NCBI GenBank assembly: GCA_016721625.1
Contig: JADKHR010000001.1
Span: 2,232,001-2,296,000, forward strand
Direction: 5' to 3'
Length of the DNA: 64,000 nt
Source of the DNA: Elusimicrobiota bacterium
GTDB lineage: Bacteria; Elusimicrobiota; Elusimicrobia; FEN-1173
The notes beneath the pieces are model-generated. The model did no database searches and was not told the DNA's origin. It saw only the letters and a program-made list of their open reading frames with translations. Position numbers and translations under genes: made by a program. Positions 1 through 9,011 of the stretch are shown piece by piece (the first letter of the stretch is position 1; each line of letters opens with the position of its first letter).

Positions 1-1
1 G

Positions 2-454
2 CGGATGATTTTGGAGCTCTTTTTTTCCGAGCGGAACCATATGTGCGGGGTCTGCGTGGCCAACAACCATTGCGAGCTTCAAGGCCTGGCCGTGAAAGCC
101 GGGATCGATCATTTCCGCTACCCGTTCCTTCAACCGGGGGTCCGGGTGGACGCGTCCCACAAGGAATTCGTCTTGGACCACAACCGGTGCGTCCTTTGCA
201 CCCGCTGTGTGCGGGTCTGCGACGAGATCGAATCCGCCCACGTGTGGGACGTGATGGGACGAGGCGTCGAGAGCCGTCTGATTTCAGATTTCAACCAACC
301 CTGGGGGGAATCCACGGACTGCACGAATTGCGGAAAGTGCGTCCAGGTCTGCCCCACCGGCGCCCTCTGGAAAAAAGGATCGGTGCCGGGCGAGTTGAAA
401 AAAGATCCTTCCATCGCCGGGGTTTTGGCGGCAAGGCGAAAGGCCCTTCCATGA
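2..454 (+). CDS. hoxU: Bidirectional NiFe-hydrogenase diaphorase subunit HoxU (5' end outside window)
   Basis: C-terminal part of the small iron-sulfur subunit that passes electrons between the HoxF flavin centre and the HoxY/HoxH hydrogenase core. The reading frame is open to the window edge and the first in-frame ATG (position 5) lies inside a conserved stretch, so the N-terminal 2Fe-2S domain is cut off. What remains shows the Cys-rich segment (MCGVCVANNHCELQ) typical of the 3Cys-1His cluster region of NuoG/HoxU, then two ferredoxin-type 4Fe-4S motifs, CVLCTRCVRVC and CTNCGKCVQVC. The stop overlaps the hoxY start by four bases (ATGA), so the two are translationally coupled. HoxE and HoxF, if present, must lie upstream of the window. 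Family assignment is confident; the alternative, a NuoG-like protein, is made unlikely by the hoxY and hoxH neighbours. Confidence 0.93.
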   Translation, partial: RMILELFFSERNHMCGVCVANNHCELQGLAVKAGIDHFRYPFLQPGVRVDASHKEFVLDHNRCVLCTRCVRVCDEIESAHVWDVMGRGVESRLISDFNQPWGESTDCTNCGKCVQVCPTGALWKKGSVPGELKKDPSIAGVLAARRKALP

Positions 455-987
455 AAAAGCGCGTCGCCACCGTTTGGTTGGGCGGTTGTTCGGGGTGTCA
501 CATGTCGCTCCTGGACATCGATGAAGGCCTTTTGGAGATCGCGCCGCTCATGGACCTGGTCAAAAGCCCGCTCGTGGACGGCAAGGAGTTCCCCGAGAAC
601 GTGGATGTGGCGGTGGTGGAAGGGTGCGTGTCCACTGACCAGGATCGGGAACAGATTTTAAAGATCCGGGAACGGTCCAAAGTATTGGTGGCCCTCGGTG
701 ATTGCGCGGTGACGGGGAACGTGACGGCGCTCCGGAACCTATTGGGGCCCGCGGCCATGTTGGACCAGGCCTACCGCAAGGCTCCAACGAACGATGGTCA
801 AGGGACGGTCCCGTCGGTGGAAATCCCGACGCTTCTGCCCCAGGCGAGTCCGCTGTCCCGCCACGTGAAGGTGGATGTGTACGTGCCCGGGTGCCCGCCG
901 CCGGCGGATTTGATTTTTACGGCGCTCAAGGCGCTGTTGGAGGGCCGGCCGTTGGAAATCCCGGCGGGGGCGCTAAAAAATGGCTGA
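451..987 (+). CDS. hoxY: NiFe-hydrogenase small subunit HoxY
   Basis: 178-residue small subunit of a cytoplasmic group 3 (HoxEFUYH-type) NiFe hydrogenase; it carries the proximal 4Fe-4S cluster next to the NiFe site in HoxH. Cysteines C13 and C16 (GGCSGC), C85 (GDCAV) and C148 (PGCPPP) sit where the four ligands are expected, and C59 (EGC) is an extra conserved Cys. There is no twin-arginine signal, which fits a soluble cytoplasmic enzyme. ATG 451 is chosen because the protein begins with the usual MKKRVATVWL-type start and couples to the hoxU stop; the open frame extends further upstream but only as a shadow of hoxU. The end overlaps hoxH by eight bases. Expected role: reversible H2 oxidation coupled to NAD(P). 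Confidence 0.95.
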   Translation: MKKRVATVWLGGCSGCHMSLLDIDEGLLEIAPLMDLVKSPLVDGKEFPENVDVAVVEGCVSTDQDREQILKIRERSKVLVALGDCAVTGNVTALRNLLGPAAMLDQAYRKAPTNDGQGTVPSVEIPTLLPQASPLSRHVKVDVYVPGCPPPADLIFTALKALLEGRPLEIPAGALKNG

Positions 988-2407
988 CAAGACTATCGTT
1001 ATTCATCCGGTGACGCGCGTGGAAGGCCACGCGAAGATCACCCTCGTTCTGGGTGACGACGGCCGGGTGGCCGACGCGCGGTTCCACGTGGAAGAGTTCC
1101 GCGGGTTCGAAAAATTTTGCGAAGGCCGCCATTTCACGGAAATGCCCATCATCACCCCGCGCATTTGCGGCATCTGTCCCGTGAGCCACGCGGTGGCCAG
1201 CGCCAAGGCCTGCGAAAATATCATGGCGGTGGAGGTTCCACCGACGGCCACGCTTCTCCGGCGGCTCATGCACCTGGGGCAGATGTTCAGTTCCCACGCG
1301 CTCAGTTTTTTCCATTTGTCGTCCCCCGACTTTTTGTTCGGCTGGGATTCGGACCCCGCCTCCCGGAACATTTTGGGCATCGCCGAAAAGTTCCCCGACG
1401 TGGCGCGGCGGGGCATCCGCCTACGGAAGTTCGGGCAGGAGCTGTCGTCCCGCCTCTCCGGAAAAAAAATCCACACCGGGGCCGTGGTGCCGGGCGGCGT
1501 CACCCAAGCCCTCACGGAAGAAAACCGCGCCGCCCTGTTGGCCTGGATCCCCGAGGCCAAGGAAAGCGTCGAGGTGGCCCTGGGCCTTTACAAGAAATAC
1601 TGGGACGCCAACCGGAAGGAAATGGAAGCCTTCGCGCGGTTCGATACCCTGTATTTGGGCACCGTCAAGCCGGACGGGACCCACGAACTGTACGACGGAA
1701 AACTGCGCTGGGTGGACGCGGAAGGGAAGGTCGCGGCCGATCAGGTGGATCCCGCGCGCTTCGCGGAATTCATCGCCGAACGTCCTCTAGCCTACTCCTA
1801 TTTGAAAGCGCCTTATTTCAAACCCCTGGGATATCCGGGCGGCGTCTATCGGGTGGGTCCCCTGGCGCGGCTGAACGTGGCCACCAAGATGCCCACCCCA
1901 CGGGCCCAGAAAGAGTTCGAGAATTTTCGATCCATGGGAGGGGGACGGCCCATCGGGAGTTCCTTCGCCTTCCACCATGCTCGGATCATCGAAATGATGA
2001 CCTCGGTGGAGCAGGTGGAGATGATTTTGAACGATCCCCTGGTGACTCTCAACGATCTTCGCGCTGAGGCGGGCCGGAACCGGTCCGAGGGCGTGGGCTG
2101 TTCCGAAGCGCCCCGGGGCACGCTGTTCCACCACTACACGGTGGACGTCCATGGGATACTCACGGGCGTCAACCTCCTGATCGCCACGGGCCAAAACAAC
2201 CCCGCCATGAACCGGGCCGTTTTGGAGGTGGCCAAAACCTATGTCCACGGCGCCGACGTTAAAGAGGGCGCGCTGAACCGCGTGGAGGGCGCCATCCGTT
2301 GTTACGACCCCTGCCTTTCCTGCTCGACCCACGCCGTGGGCGCCATGCCCCTCCTGCTCGAAATTCAGGACCCCGCGGGGCGGGTTCTCCGCCAAATCAA
2401 ACGCTGA
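980..2407 (+). CDS. hoxH: NiFe-hydrogenase large subunit HoxH
   Basis: 475-residue catalytic large subunit that binds the NiFe(CN)2CO active site. The N-terminal ligand motif RICGICPVSH (C63, C66) and the C-terminal motif DPCLSCSTH (C445, C448, H451) are both intact. A 24-residue tail follows H451, as expected for a precursor cleaved by a HoxW-type endopeptidase; no such protease or Hyp maturation gene is in the window. The combination with HoxU and HoxY places it in the NAD(P)-linked group 3 (most likely 3d) hydrogenases. The group call is inference from motifs and synteny. The gene is the last of its operon: a 36-base gap separates it from an unrelated RF-1-domain gene. Confidence 0.95.
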   Translation: MADKTIVIHPVTRVEGHAKITLVLGDDGRVADARFHVEEFRGFEKFCEGRHFTEMPIITPRICGICPVSHAVASAKACENIMAVEVPPTATLLRRLMHLGQMFSSHALSFFHLSSPDFLFGWDSDPASRNILGIAEKFPDVARRGIRLRKFGQELSSRLSGKKIHTGAVVPGGVTQALTEENRAALLAWIPEAKESVEVALGLYKKYWDANRKEMEAFARFDTLYLGTVKPDGTHELYDGKLRWVDAEGKVAADQVDPARFAEFIAERPLAYSYLKAPYFKPLGYPGGVYRVGPLARLNVATKMPTPRAQKEFENFRSMGGGRPIGSSFAFHHARIIEMMTSVEQVEMILNDPLVTLNDLRAEAGRNRSEGVGCSEAPRGTLFHHYTVDVHGILTGVNLLIATGQNNPAMNRAVLEVAKTYVHGADVKEGALNRVEGAIRCYDPCLSCSTHAVGAMPLLLEIQDPAGRVLRQIKR

Positions 2408-2443
2408 TCCCGCCGTTCCGGGATCCACCCTTCCATCCCTCGG

Positions 2444-2863
2444 ATGAACATGCCTGAATTCCCCGTTCAAGAAAGTAAGGTGAAAGAGTTGGAAGCCCGT
2501 TTCGCCCGATTGGGAATTCAGGAGAAGGACCTGGAGGAAAGTTTCGTTCGCTCCGGCGGTCCGGGCGGGCAGAACGTCAACAAGGTGTCCTCCTGCGTGG
2601 TTTTGATCCATCGCCCGACGGGCACCGCGGTGCGTTGCCAGGAGGAGAGGTCCCAGGCGTTGAACCGTTTCCTGGCCCGTCGCCGGCTCGCCGAACAGAT
2701 GGAAGAAAAGGTTTTGGGCGCGGCCAGCCAAAAAAGACAGGCCATGGAAAAGATCCGCCGCCAAAAACGCCGCCGTAGCCGGCGCGCCAAAGAAAAGATG
2801 CTTCAAGGCAAACACCACCACTCCCGAATCAAACAAAACCGAAAACGCCCCCACGTCGAGTAG
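2444..2863 (+). CDS. Orphan RF-1-domain (GGQ) peptidyl-tRNA hydrolase-like protein
   Basis: 139-residue protein consisting of a class-I release-factor catalytic domain without a codon-recognition domain. The GGQ motif is visible at residues 41-43 (SGGPGGQNVNKVSS), followed by a basic C-terminal tail rich in Arg/Lys (RRQKRRRSRRAKEK), the region that in ArfB/ICT1 proteins enters the empty mRNA channel. The likely role is rescue of stalled ribosomes by hydrolysing peptidyl-tRNA, backing up the tmRNA encoded at about 16 kb. It lies 36 bases after hoxH and may be co-transcribed, but no functional link is evident. It could belong to a less-characterised release-factor-like family rather than ArfB itself, so no gene symbol is given. 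Confidence 0.85.
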   Translation: MNMPEFPVQESKVKELEARFARLGIQEKDLEESFVRSGGPGGQNVNKVSSCVVLIHRPTGTAVRCQEERSQALNRFLARRRLAEQMEEKVLGAASQKRQAMEKIRRQKRRRSRRAKEKMLQGKHHHSRIKQNRKRPHVE

Positions 2864-2894
2864 GCGAGCCCGTTTAACGCTCCGAAGCGATTTC

Positions 2895-2977
2895 TGTAGT
2901 TGCCCGATTTATCGGGCGATTGTCCGTCCAAAGAACTCGTCCTGGAAAAAGGTGGCCCCCTAAATGGGGCAACTACA
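2895..2977. repeat. Inverted-repeat element (17-bp arms)
   Basis: Arms 2895-2911 and 2961-2977 are inverted copies (16 of 17 bases match; core TGTAGTTGCCC / GGGCAACTACA) around a 49-base centre. It lies in the gap between the RF-1-domain gene and the first tolC gene. It resembles short dispersed palindromic elements rather than a terminator, because the loop is long and no T-run follows. Confidence 0.6.
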
Positions 2978-3091
2978 AATTGCATGCTCAGACGGGTGGC
3001 CAGGCGGCTAAAGAGACACCATCGGGCGGGCCAACGCCTCAACCAAGAGGCCCAACGGGGCCCCGGCCTTTCCTCGAATTTGAGATAATTT

Positions 3092-3122
3092 GACGCCGAC
3101 CGCCCCCTTCGGGGGTGGCGTC
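3092..3122 (+). other. GC-rich hairpin in the tolC leader
   Basis: GACGCC (3092-3097) pairs with GGCGTC (3117-3122), and the inner CCCCC-TTC-GGGGG forms a tight tetraloop-like tip. It ends 27 bases before the tolC start and has no T-run. It could be a transcription pause site, a degenerate terminator of the upstream unit or a 5'-stabilising hairpin. Confidence 0.5.
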
Positions 3123-3149
3123 CAGAACTCCCTTAGAGCGGTGTGTGTG

Positions 3150-4430
3150 ATGAAGAATAGCTGTTCGTTGATTTTCCTTCTTTTAATTTCTTCGGTTCAG
3201 GCGGAAGAGCCGCGGGCGTTGGCGGAGCCTTTGACGTTGGACGCCTGCTACCGTCTGGCTCTGGGGCGGAGCGAGTCGGTGGGGTTGTCCGAGGAAGACA
3301 TTCGCCGGGGGGAGGCCCAATACGCGCAATTGCGTTCCGGGGTGCTTCCCTCCGTGGGACTGCGCGCTACCGATAAAATCCAGGATATGTCGGGGGTTCC
3401 ATCGGGGGCCAACGACAGCGTTTCGCGCCGCGATCGGCCCGAAGTCGCTTTGTATGGCCGGCAGGCGATTTTTTCCGGGTTCCGCGAATTCGCGGCCATG
3501 CGGGGCCAAAAGGCGGAGATCGCCGCCCGGAGCGAGGCGGTGGGACGCGCCAAAATCCTTCTCTACGAGGATGTGGCCGGGCTCTTTTTCACCGTCGCCG
3601 ATCGGGACCGGGAAATGGAGAGTCTGCAATATCTGATCCGCCTTTCCCAAGAACGCATCGCGGAACTTAAAAAGCGCGTGGCCATCGGCCGCTCGCGGGA
3701 AAGCGAGATCTTGTCCACGGAATCCCAAAACGCCAATCTGGAATCCCGGCTGGAAGTGGCTCGCGGATTTCGGGAAGCCTCCTTGGCGGTCCTGAACACC
3801 TTTATGGGTGTTCAAGCCACCGCCATCCGAGACGACCGGCCCGAGGCCGCCGCCCCGGCCCCCTTGGAGAACTATCTTCAAAAGATGGCTCAGCGGCCCG
3901 AGGTGCGGGAAGCGGAAGCCCGTCAGGAATCCCGCCGACAGTATATCCGTTCGGCCCGGGGCGGCTATTCGCCCACGCTGGATGTGGGCGGCAACTATTA
4001 CCTGAAACGCGTGGGAGCCACCGAGCCCGTGGATTGGGACATTCTCTTCACTTTGGACGCGCCCTTTTATAACGGGGGAAAGACGCGAAGCCTGGTGGAT
4101 CTGGCCAAGTCCGAAGAGCGATCCGCCGCGCTTCAAGTTTCCCAGGCGCGCCGAGAGGCCGAGGGGGAGATTCGGGAACGGCACCGAAACCTTTTGAGTT
4201 TGCTCTCCCAGGTGGACAAGTTGAAACGTTCCGCCGACCTGGCTGAAAGGAATTACATGGCTCAGCGGAACGACTACCGTCTGGGCCTCGTGAACAACCT
4301 GGACGTGCTGGCCGCTTTGAACACCTGGCAAGAAGCCCAACTGTCGCTGGACACCGCCCGGCTGGCGGCCAAGAACGTCGCTCTTCGCTTGGAACTGGCC
4401 ACCGGAAACACCCCCGAGGGGAACCCATGA
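3150..4430 (+). CDS. TolC-family outer-membrane efflux protein (first copy)
   Basis: 426-residue outer-membrane channel of the TolC/OEP family, the exit duct of an RND or ABC exporter. ATG 3150 is chosen because it begins a clear signal peptide (MKNSCSLIFLLLISSVQAEE); the frame is open 60 bases further up, but that part overlaps the leader hairpin. The mature protein has the usual pair of helical-barrel repeats, with LTLDACYRLALGRSE opening the first. The C-terminal half contains the typical LGLVNNLDVLAALNTWQEAQ-like segment before the stop. It overlaps the RND gene that follows by four bases, which marks them as one export unit. No periplasmic adaptor gene is present between or around them. 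Substrate unknown. Confidence 0.9.
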   Translation: MKNSCSLIFLLLISSVQAEEPRALAEPLTLDACYRLALGRSESVGLSEEDIRRGEAQYAQLRSGVLPSVGLRATDKIQDMSGVPSGANDSVSRRDRPEVALYGRQAIFSGFREFAAMRGQKAEIAARSEAVGRAKILLYEDVAGLFFTVADRDREMESLQYLIRLSQERIAELKKRVAIGRSRESEILSTESQNANLESRLEVARGFREASLAVLNTFMGVQATAIRDDRPEAAAPAPLENYLQKMAQRPEVREAEARQESRRQYIRSARGGYSPTLDVGGNYYLKRVGATEPVDWDILFTLDAPFYNGGKTRSLVDLAKSEERSAALQVSQARREAEGEIRERHRNLLSLLSQVDKLKRSADLAERNYMAQRNDYRLGLVNNLDVLAALNTWQEAQLSLDTARLAAKNVALRLELATGNTPEGNP

Positions 4431-7400
4431 CCCTGTCCGACCTGTCCATCAAGAACCCCGTCTTCGCCTGGATGTTCATGATCGGGCTCATCGTATTCGG
4501 CGCCCTGAGTTACCAAAAAATGGGGGTCAGCCAATTGCCGGACGTGGATTTCCCGGTGTTGACGGTTTCCATTGATTGGGAAGGCGCCGCCCCGGAGGTG
4601 ATGGAAACCGAAGTGACGGACGTGGTGGAGGACGCGGTCATGAGCGTGCAAGGCATCCGGGAAGTATCCTCCAACTCCCGGCAGGGCCGCTCGAGCGTGA
4701 CCTTGGAATTCGATCTGTCCAAAGACATCGACGTGGCGCTCCAGGAAGTGCAAACCAAGTTGGCCCAGGCCCAGCGACTCCTTCCCAATGAAGTGGACCC
4801 CGCCGTCGTGTCCAAATCCAACCCCGAAGATCAACCTATTATGTGGCTGGCCGTGAGCGGCAACCGAGACCGCCGTTTCCTGATGGAATATGTGCGCGAC
4901 AATTTAAAGGATCGATTCACCACGGTCCCCGGCGTGGCGGAAGTCACCCTGGGCGGCTACATCGACCCGAACCTGCGGGTCTGGTTGGACACCGAAAAAT
5001 TGCGGGCGAGGGAACTGGCGGCCGAAGATGTTCTGCGCGCCATCACAGCCCAGCACGCCGAAGTCCCGGCGGGCCGGATCGAGGCGCCCCGCCAGGAATT
5101 GAACGTGCGGGTGATGGGCGAAGCCGGCACGGTGGAGGAGTTCCGCCGCATCATTCTTCCCGCCCGAAGCGGTTCGCCCATCTACAAAACCATCCGCATC
5201 GGCGACGTGGCGGAAGTGGAAGACGGTTTGGCGGACCTGCGGCGGCTTTCCCGCTCCAACGGGGTTTCCGCCGTGGGGTTGGGGATCCGCAAACAGCGCG
5301 GGGCCAACGCTGTGGCCGTGGCGGACGAGGTGCTTCGCCGCATGGCGGAGGTGCGAAAGGATCTTCCCCAGGGGCTCACCATCGACCTGAATTTCGACAC
5401 CACTCGTTTTATTCGTGATTCCGTCCATGAACTCGTCACGACCCTGGTGTTGGCCGCGATCCTCACCTCCTTCGTTTGCTGGATGTTCCTGGGATCTTTC
5501 AGTTCGGCCTTAAACGTCATTTTAGCCATTCCCACGTCCATCATCGGGGCCTTCACGTTTCTTTATTTTTTCGGCTTCACCCTGAATACCTTCACGCTCC
5601 TGGGGCTTTCTCTCTGTGTCGGCATCGTGGTGGACGATGCCATCATGGTGCTGGAAAATATCGTTCGGTACAGAGAAATGGGGCAAAGCCGTGTTCGTGC
5701 CGCCATCGTGGGGGCCCGGGAAATATCGTTTGCCGCCATGGCGGCCACCGTGGCCATCCTGGCCATCTTCGTCCCCGTGATCTTCATGAAAGGGATCATC
5801 GGGAAATTCCTTTTTTCCTTCGGCGTGACGTTGTCGGTGGCCGTGACGCTTTCGCTTCTGGAGGCTCTCACCCTGGCCCCCATGCGCTGTTCCCAGTTCC
5901 TGGACATCGGGCATACCACCGCCTTGGGACGCGGTATGGACCGATTCATGACGGGCCTTTCCAACCTCTACCGCCGGTCGTTGGTCCATTGTTTGAGCGC
6001 CCGGTGGGCGGTCATCGGTCTAGCCCTGGCGATCTTCGTCGGATCTCTTTTCCTGGCCAAAGGCGTGAAAAAAGAGTTCGTTCCCTCCCAGGACCAAAGC
6101 CGGTTTCTGGTGCGGCTCCAAACGCCCCTGGGGTCCTCCATTGGGTTTACGGACGAGGTGATGAAGAAGGCGGAAGCGATCGTGGCCGAACGGCCCGAAG
6201 TCCTGCGCACGTTCGCCGCCATCGGCGGGTTCGGCGGCGGCGATGTCAACTCGGGGATGATGTTCGTCTCCATGAAACCCCGGGGCGCTCGCCCCGTGGC
6301 GGACCCCTTCAAACAACCCGCCACTCAGTCAGATTTGATCGGGCTCTTGCGAAAGAAATTGAACGGAATTCCCGGCGTCATGAAAGTCGGCGTCCAGGAT
6401 CTTTCCCAACAGGGGTTCACGGCCCAGCGGGGCTACCCCGTGGAATTGACCGTGCGCGGCCGGGACTGGGACACCCTGGCCGCCGTCAGCGCCGAACTCA
6501 TGAAAAAACTGGAAGGCTCCGGCCTGGTCGTGGATGTGGACACGGACTACCGGCTCGGCATGCCCGAGGTTCGCGTCACGCCGGACCGTGAAAAGGCCAA
6601 CGAGCGGGGCGTCACCGTGGGGGCCATCGCCGATACCATCAACGCCATGATCGGCGGCGTTCGGGCCGGCAAGTTCACCCGGGGGGGGAAACGCTATGAC
6701 ATCCGGGTCCGCCTCGCCACCGGCGACCGGGAAAAACCTGCCGACATCGAGCGCGTTTATGTCCGAAACAATCGGGGGGAGCTGGTTCAGCTCTCGGACG
6801 TGGTGGCCATTCGGGAAAAACCCACGCTTCTCACCATTACGCGGAAGAACCGGGAACGGGCCATCGGGATCTTCGCCAACATCGCCCCCGGTCATTCCCA
6901 GGGAGAAGTGTTGAGTTTCTTGGATAAAGCCGGCGCGGGTTTGCCCGAGGGAAACCGGTTGGTCCTTTCGGGGAGCGCCCAAACCTTTAAGGAATCGTTC
7001 TCCTCCCTCACCTTTGCGCTGGTCCTGGGCCTTTTCGTGGCCTACATGGTGCTCGGGGCCCAGTTCAACAGTTTCATCCATCCGTTCACCGTTCTCTTGG
7101 CTTTGCCTTTCAGCATCACCGGGGCGCTCCTGGCCCTGCGACTCACGGGCATCACCTTAAACATCTACAGCATGATCGGCCTCCTCCTTTTAATGGGGCT
7201 CGTTAAAAAGAATTCCATTATGCTCGTGGAATTTACCAACGAACGCCGAAAAATCGGCCGCAACGTTCGGGACGCCCTGTTGGAAGCCTGCCCCGTTCGC
7301 CTCCGTCCCGTGGTGATGACGTCGGTCTCAACGGTTGCGGGCGCCTTGCCCGCCGCCTTCAGTTTTGGGGCCGGGGCGGAAACCATCCGCCCCATGGCGG

Positions 7401-7546
7401 TGGTCGTGATCGGCGGCGTCACGGTCTCGACCTTGCTGACGCTTTTCGTCGTGCCGGCGGCCTACAGTTTGTTGGCGCGTCTCCAAAGCCACCGGCACGA
7501 TCAAGACCTCAAAGAGGCCCTCCTGGAGTTGGGCGAAGGGAAATGA
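4427..7546 (+). CDS. RND efflux transporter inner-membrane subunit (first copy)
   Basis: 1,039-residue proton-driven pump of the AcrB/HAE family. The N-terminus (LSIKNPVFAWMFMIG) forms TM1, followed by the large periplasmic porter domain. Six helices follow with the TM4 acidic pair (VGIVVDDAIMVLENI), then a second periplasmic loop and six more helices. TM10 keeps the proton-relay lysine (LLLLMGLVKKNSIMLVEF). Length and order match the family. It overlaps the preceding tolC by four bases, and the next tolC starts one base after its stop. A membrane-fusion protein, normally required to bridge pump and channel, is not encoded nearby. Substrate cannot be predicted from sequence; multidrug, lipid or siderophore export are all possible. 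Confidence 0.95.
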   Translation: MTLSDLSIKNPVFAWMFMIGLIVFGALSYQKMGVSQLPDVDFPVLTVSIDWEGAAPEVMETEVTDVVEDAVMSVQGIREVSSNSRQGRSSVTLEFDLSKDIDVALQEVQTKLAQAQRLLPNEVDPAVVSKSNPEDQPIMWLAVSGNRDRRFLMEYVRDNLKDRFTTVPGVAEVTLGGYIDPNLRVWLDTEKLRARELAAEDVLRAITAQHAEVPAGRIEAPRQELNVRVMGEAGTVEEFRRIILPARSGSPIYKTIRIGDVAEVEDGLADLRRLSRSNGVSAVGLGIRKQRGANAVAVADEVLRRMAEVRKDLPQGLTIDLNFDTTRFIRDSVHELVTTLVLAAILTSFVCWMFLGSFSSALNVILAIPTSIIGAFTFLYFFGFTLNTFTLLGLSLCVGIVVDDAIMVLENIVRYREMGQSRVRAAIVGAREISFAAMAATVAILAIFVPVIFMKGIIGKFLFSFGVTLSVAVTLSLLEALTLAPMRCSQFLDIGHTTALGRGMDRFMTGLSNLYRRSLVHCLSARWAVIGLALAIFVGSLFLAKGVKKEFVPSQDQSRFLVRLQTPLGSSIGFTDEVMKKAEAIVAERPEVLRTFAAIGGFGGGDVNSGMMFVSMKPRGARPVADPFKQPATQSDLIGLLRKKLNGIPGVMKVGVQDLSQQGFTAQRGYPVELTVRGRDWDTLAAVSAELMKKLEGSGLVVDVDTDYRLGMPEVRVTPDREKANERGVTVGAIADTINAMIGGVRAGKFTRGGKRYDIRVRLATGDREKPADIERVYVRNNRGELVQLSDVVAIREKPTLLTITRKNRERAIGIFANIAPGHSQGEVLSFLDKAGAGLPEGNRLVLSGSAQTFKESFSSLTFALVLGLFVAYMVLGAQFNSFIHPFTVLLALPFSITGALLALRLTGITLNIYSMIGLLLLMGLVKKNSIMLVEFTNERRKIGRNVRDALLEACPVRLRPVVMTSVSTVAGALPAAFSFGAGAETIRPMAVVVIGGVTVSTLLTLFVVPAAYSLLARLQSHRHDQDLKEALLELGEGK

Positions 7547-7547
7547 G

Positions 7548-9011
7548 TTGGCTTTTTCGTTGAGGTTTATTTTTGCGGGGACGGCGATTCTTCTTTTCGC
7601 CGCTTTCAGCTGGGGACAATCTCCTCTTTCGTTGGCGGACAGCGTTCGGGAAGCAGTGGAAAAATCGCCCGAAGTGGCCCGCGCCATGATTGCCGCCCGA
7701 CAGGCGGCGCTCCAAGAGCCGCTCCTCCTTTCCGAGACAGATCCGGATTTCTTTGGACTGTATAACTGGAAAAAAGATGAATCTCCCAGGGCCGCTCCGC
7801 TCGTGCAAGGAGAGAAGAGCGAAGAAACCGCCTTTGACCTGGGCATTACCCAGCAGACGTTGCTGGGCACCACGGCGCGGCTGGCGTGGACGAACAATCG
7901 TATCTCCAACCCCTCGGCTTTCCGTTCTCTGGACCCCAGCGTGGATTCCCGATTGACCCTCAGCGTCGATCAGCCGCTCCTCCGGTATTTCTGGGGGCGG
8001 CCCGACATCGCTCGCCGGAGCCTGTTCCGCGCTTCCACCCGTGCCGCCGAGGCCCAGGCCGCGACCGCCATTGAAAACATCGTGTTGGCCGCGGGGAAAG
8101 CCTACGTGACCTATTATTACGCCCAAGAAAATTTGAAAGTGGCTCTAGAATCCAGAACGTCGTCCAAAAAATTGGCGGACGTTTATCAAGATCGAAAACG
8201 ATACGGATTGGCGGACGATTCGGATCTCGCTCAGGCCGAAGCCTCTTTGGAAGTGGACGAAGCCGAGGTTTTACTTTCGACGTCGCTTTTGGAGCGGGCG
8301 CGGTTGAGCCTTTTGGCGGTCCTCCACCGCCAGGGGGAATCCTCCGCCGGGGAGGTGGCGGTGTCCACGCCGACCTTGGATTTGGTTTTGCCCACGTCCG
8401 AACCCGACGCCGTGGCACTGGGGCTAAACTCCCGCCCCGATCTTGAAGCGGCTCGGGCGAGGCTGGAAGCGGCCCAATGGAACGAACGGGTGGCGACCCT
8501 GGACACGTTGCCCGAACTTTCTTTTTTGGGGTCTTACGGGATGGCGGGGTTGGACACGGGCTACAGCCCCGCCTGGAAGGATTTGAGCCAATGGGACAAT
8601 CCCGTCGTGAGCGCCGGACTGGCTTTCCGTGTTCCCTTCGCCGGGCGAAAAGAAAAGCTGGAGCGAAAGAGCGGAGCGTTGACCTTGGAAGACGCTCGGC
8701 AAGAACTGGCCCGGGTCACGGAAGCGGCCCTGCGCGATATTCGGGACCAGATGGAGGCCCGGCGCCTGGCTCTGGAACGGGTGTCGGTGCGCCGCCGGAT
8801 CGTGGCCATCGAACGGAAAAAACTGGAGGCCGAAAGGGCCAACTTTCGCCGGGGACGGTCGAGCACGGACCTGTTGGTGCGCTTTCAAAAAGATTTGCAA
8901 CGGGCCCAAACCGTTGCGCTGTTGGCCGAAGCCGACGAACTCATGACCCAGGTCGAGCTGTCCCGGGCCACGGGCGGGCTCTTTCGCGCCTGGGGAACGA
9001 CCCATGATTGA
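7548..9011 (+). CDS. TolC-family outer-membrane efflux protein (second copy)
   Basis: 487-residue TolC/OEP-type channel, divergent from the first copy. The start is a TTG at 7548, right after the upstream stop; no ATG exists in frame before the signal peptide (LRFIFAGTAILLFAAFSWGQ), and TTG 7560 is an alternative. The protein shows the paired helical-hairpin layout, with LADSVREAVEKSPEVARAMI opening repeat one and LGLNSRPDLEAARARLEAAQ in repeat two. It overlaps the second RND gene by eight bases. The gene order tolC-RND-tolC-RND suggests two separately dedicated export systems from one transcript, or one duplicated and diverged unit. Confidence 0.88.
   Translation: MAFSLRFIFAGTAILLFAAFSWGQSPLSLADSVREAVEKSPEVARAMIAARQAALQEPLLLSETDPDFFGLYNWKKDESPRAAPLVQGEKSEETAFDLGITQQTLLGTTARLAWTNNRISNPSAFRSLDPSVDSRLTLSVDQPLLRYFWGRPDIARRSLFRASTRAAEAQAATAIENIVLAAGKAYVTYYYAQENLKVALESRTSSKKLADVYQDRKRYGLADDSDLAQAEASLEVDEAEVLLSTSLLERARLSLLAVLHRQGESSAGEVAVSTPTLDLVLPTSEPDAVALGLNSRPDLEAARARLEAAQWNERVATLDTLPELSFLGSYGMAGLDTGYSPAWKDLSQWDNPVVSAGLAFRVPFAGRKEKLERKSGALTLEDARQELARVTEAALRDIRDQMEARRLALERVSVRRRIVAIERKKLEAERANFRRGRSSTDLLVRFQKDLQRAQTVALLAEADELMTQVELSRATGGLFRAWGTTHD

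Noticed and set aside
2900..3088. Possible ORF of 62 residues
   Set aside because: It lies across the inverted repeat and has no ribosome site.
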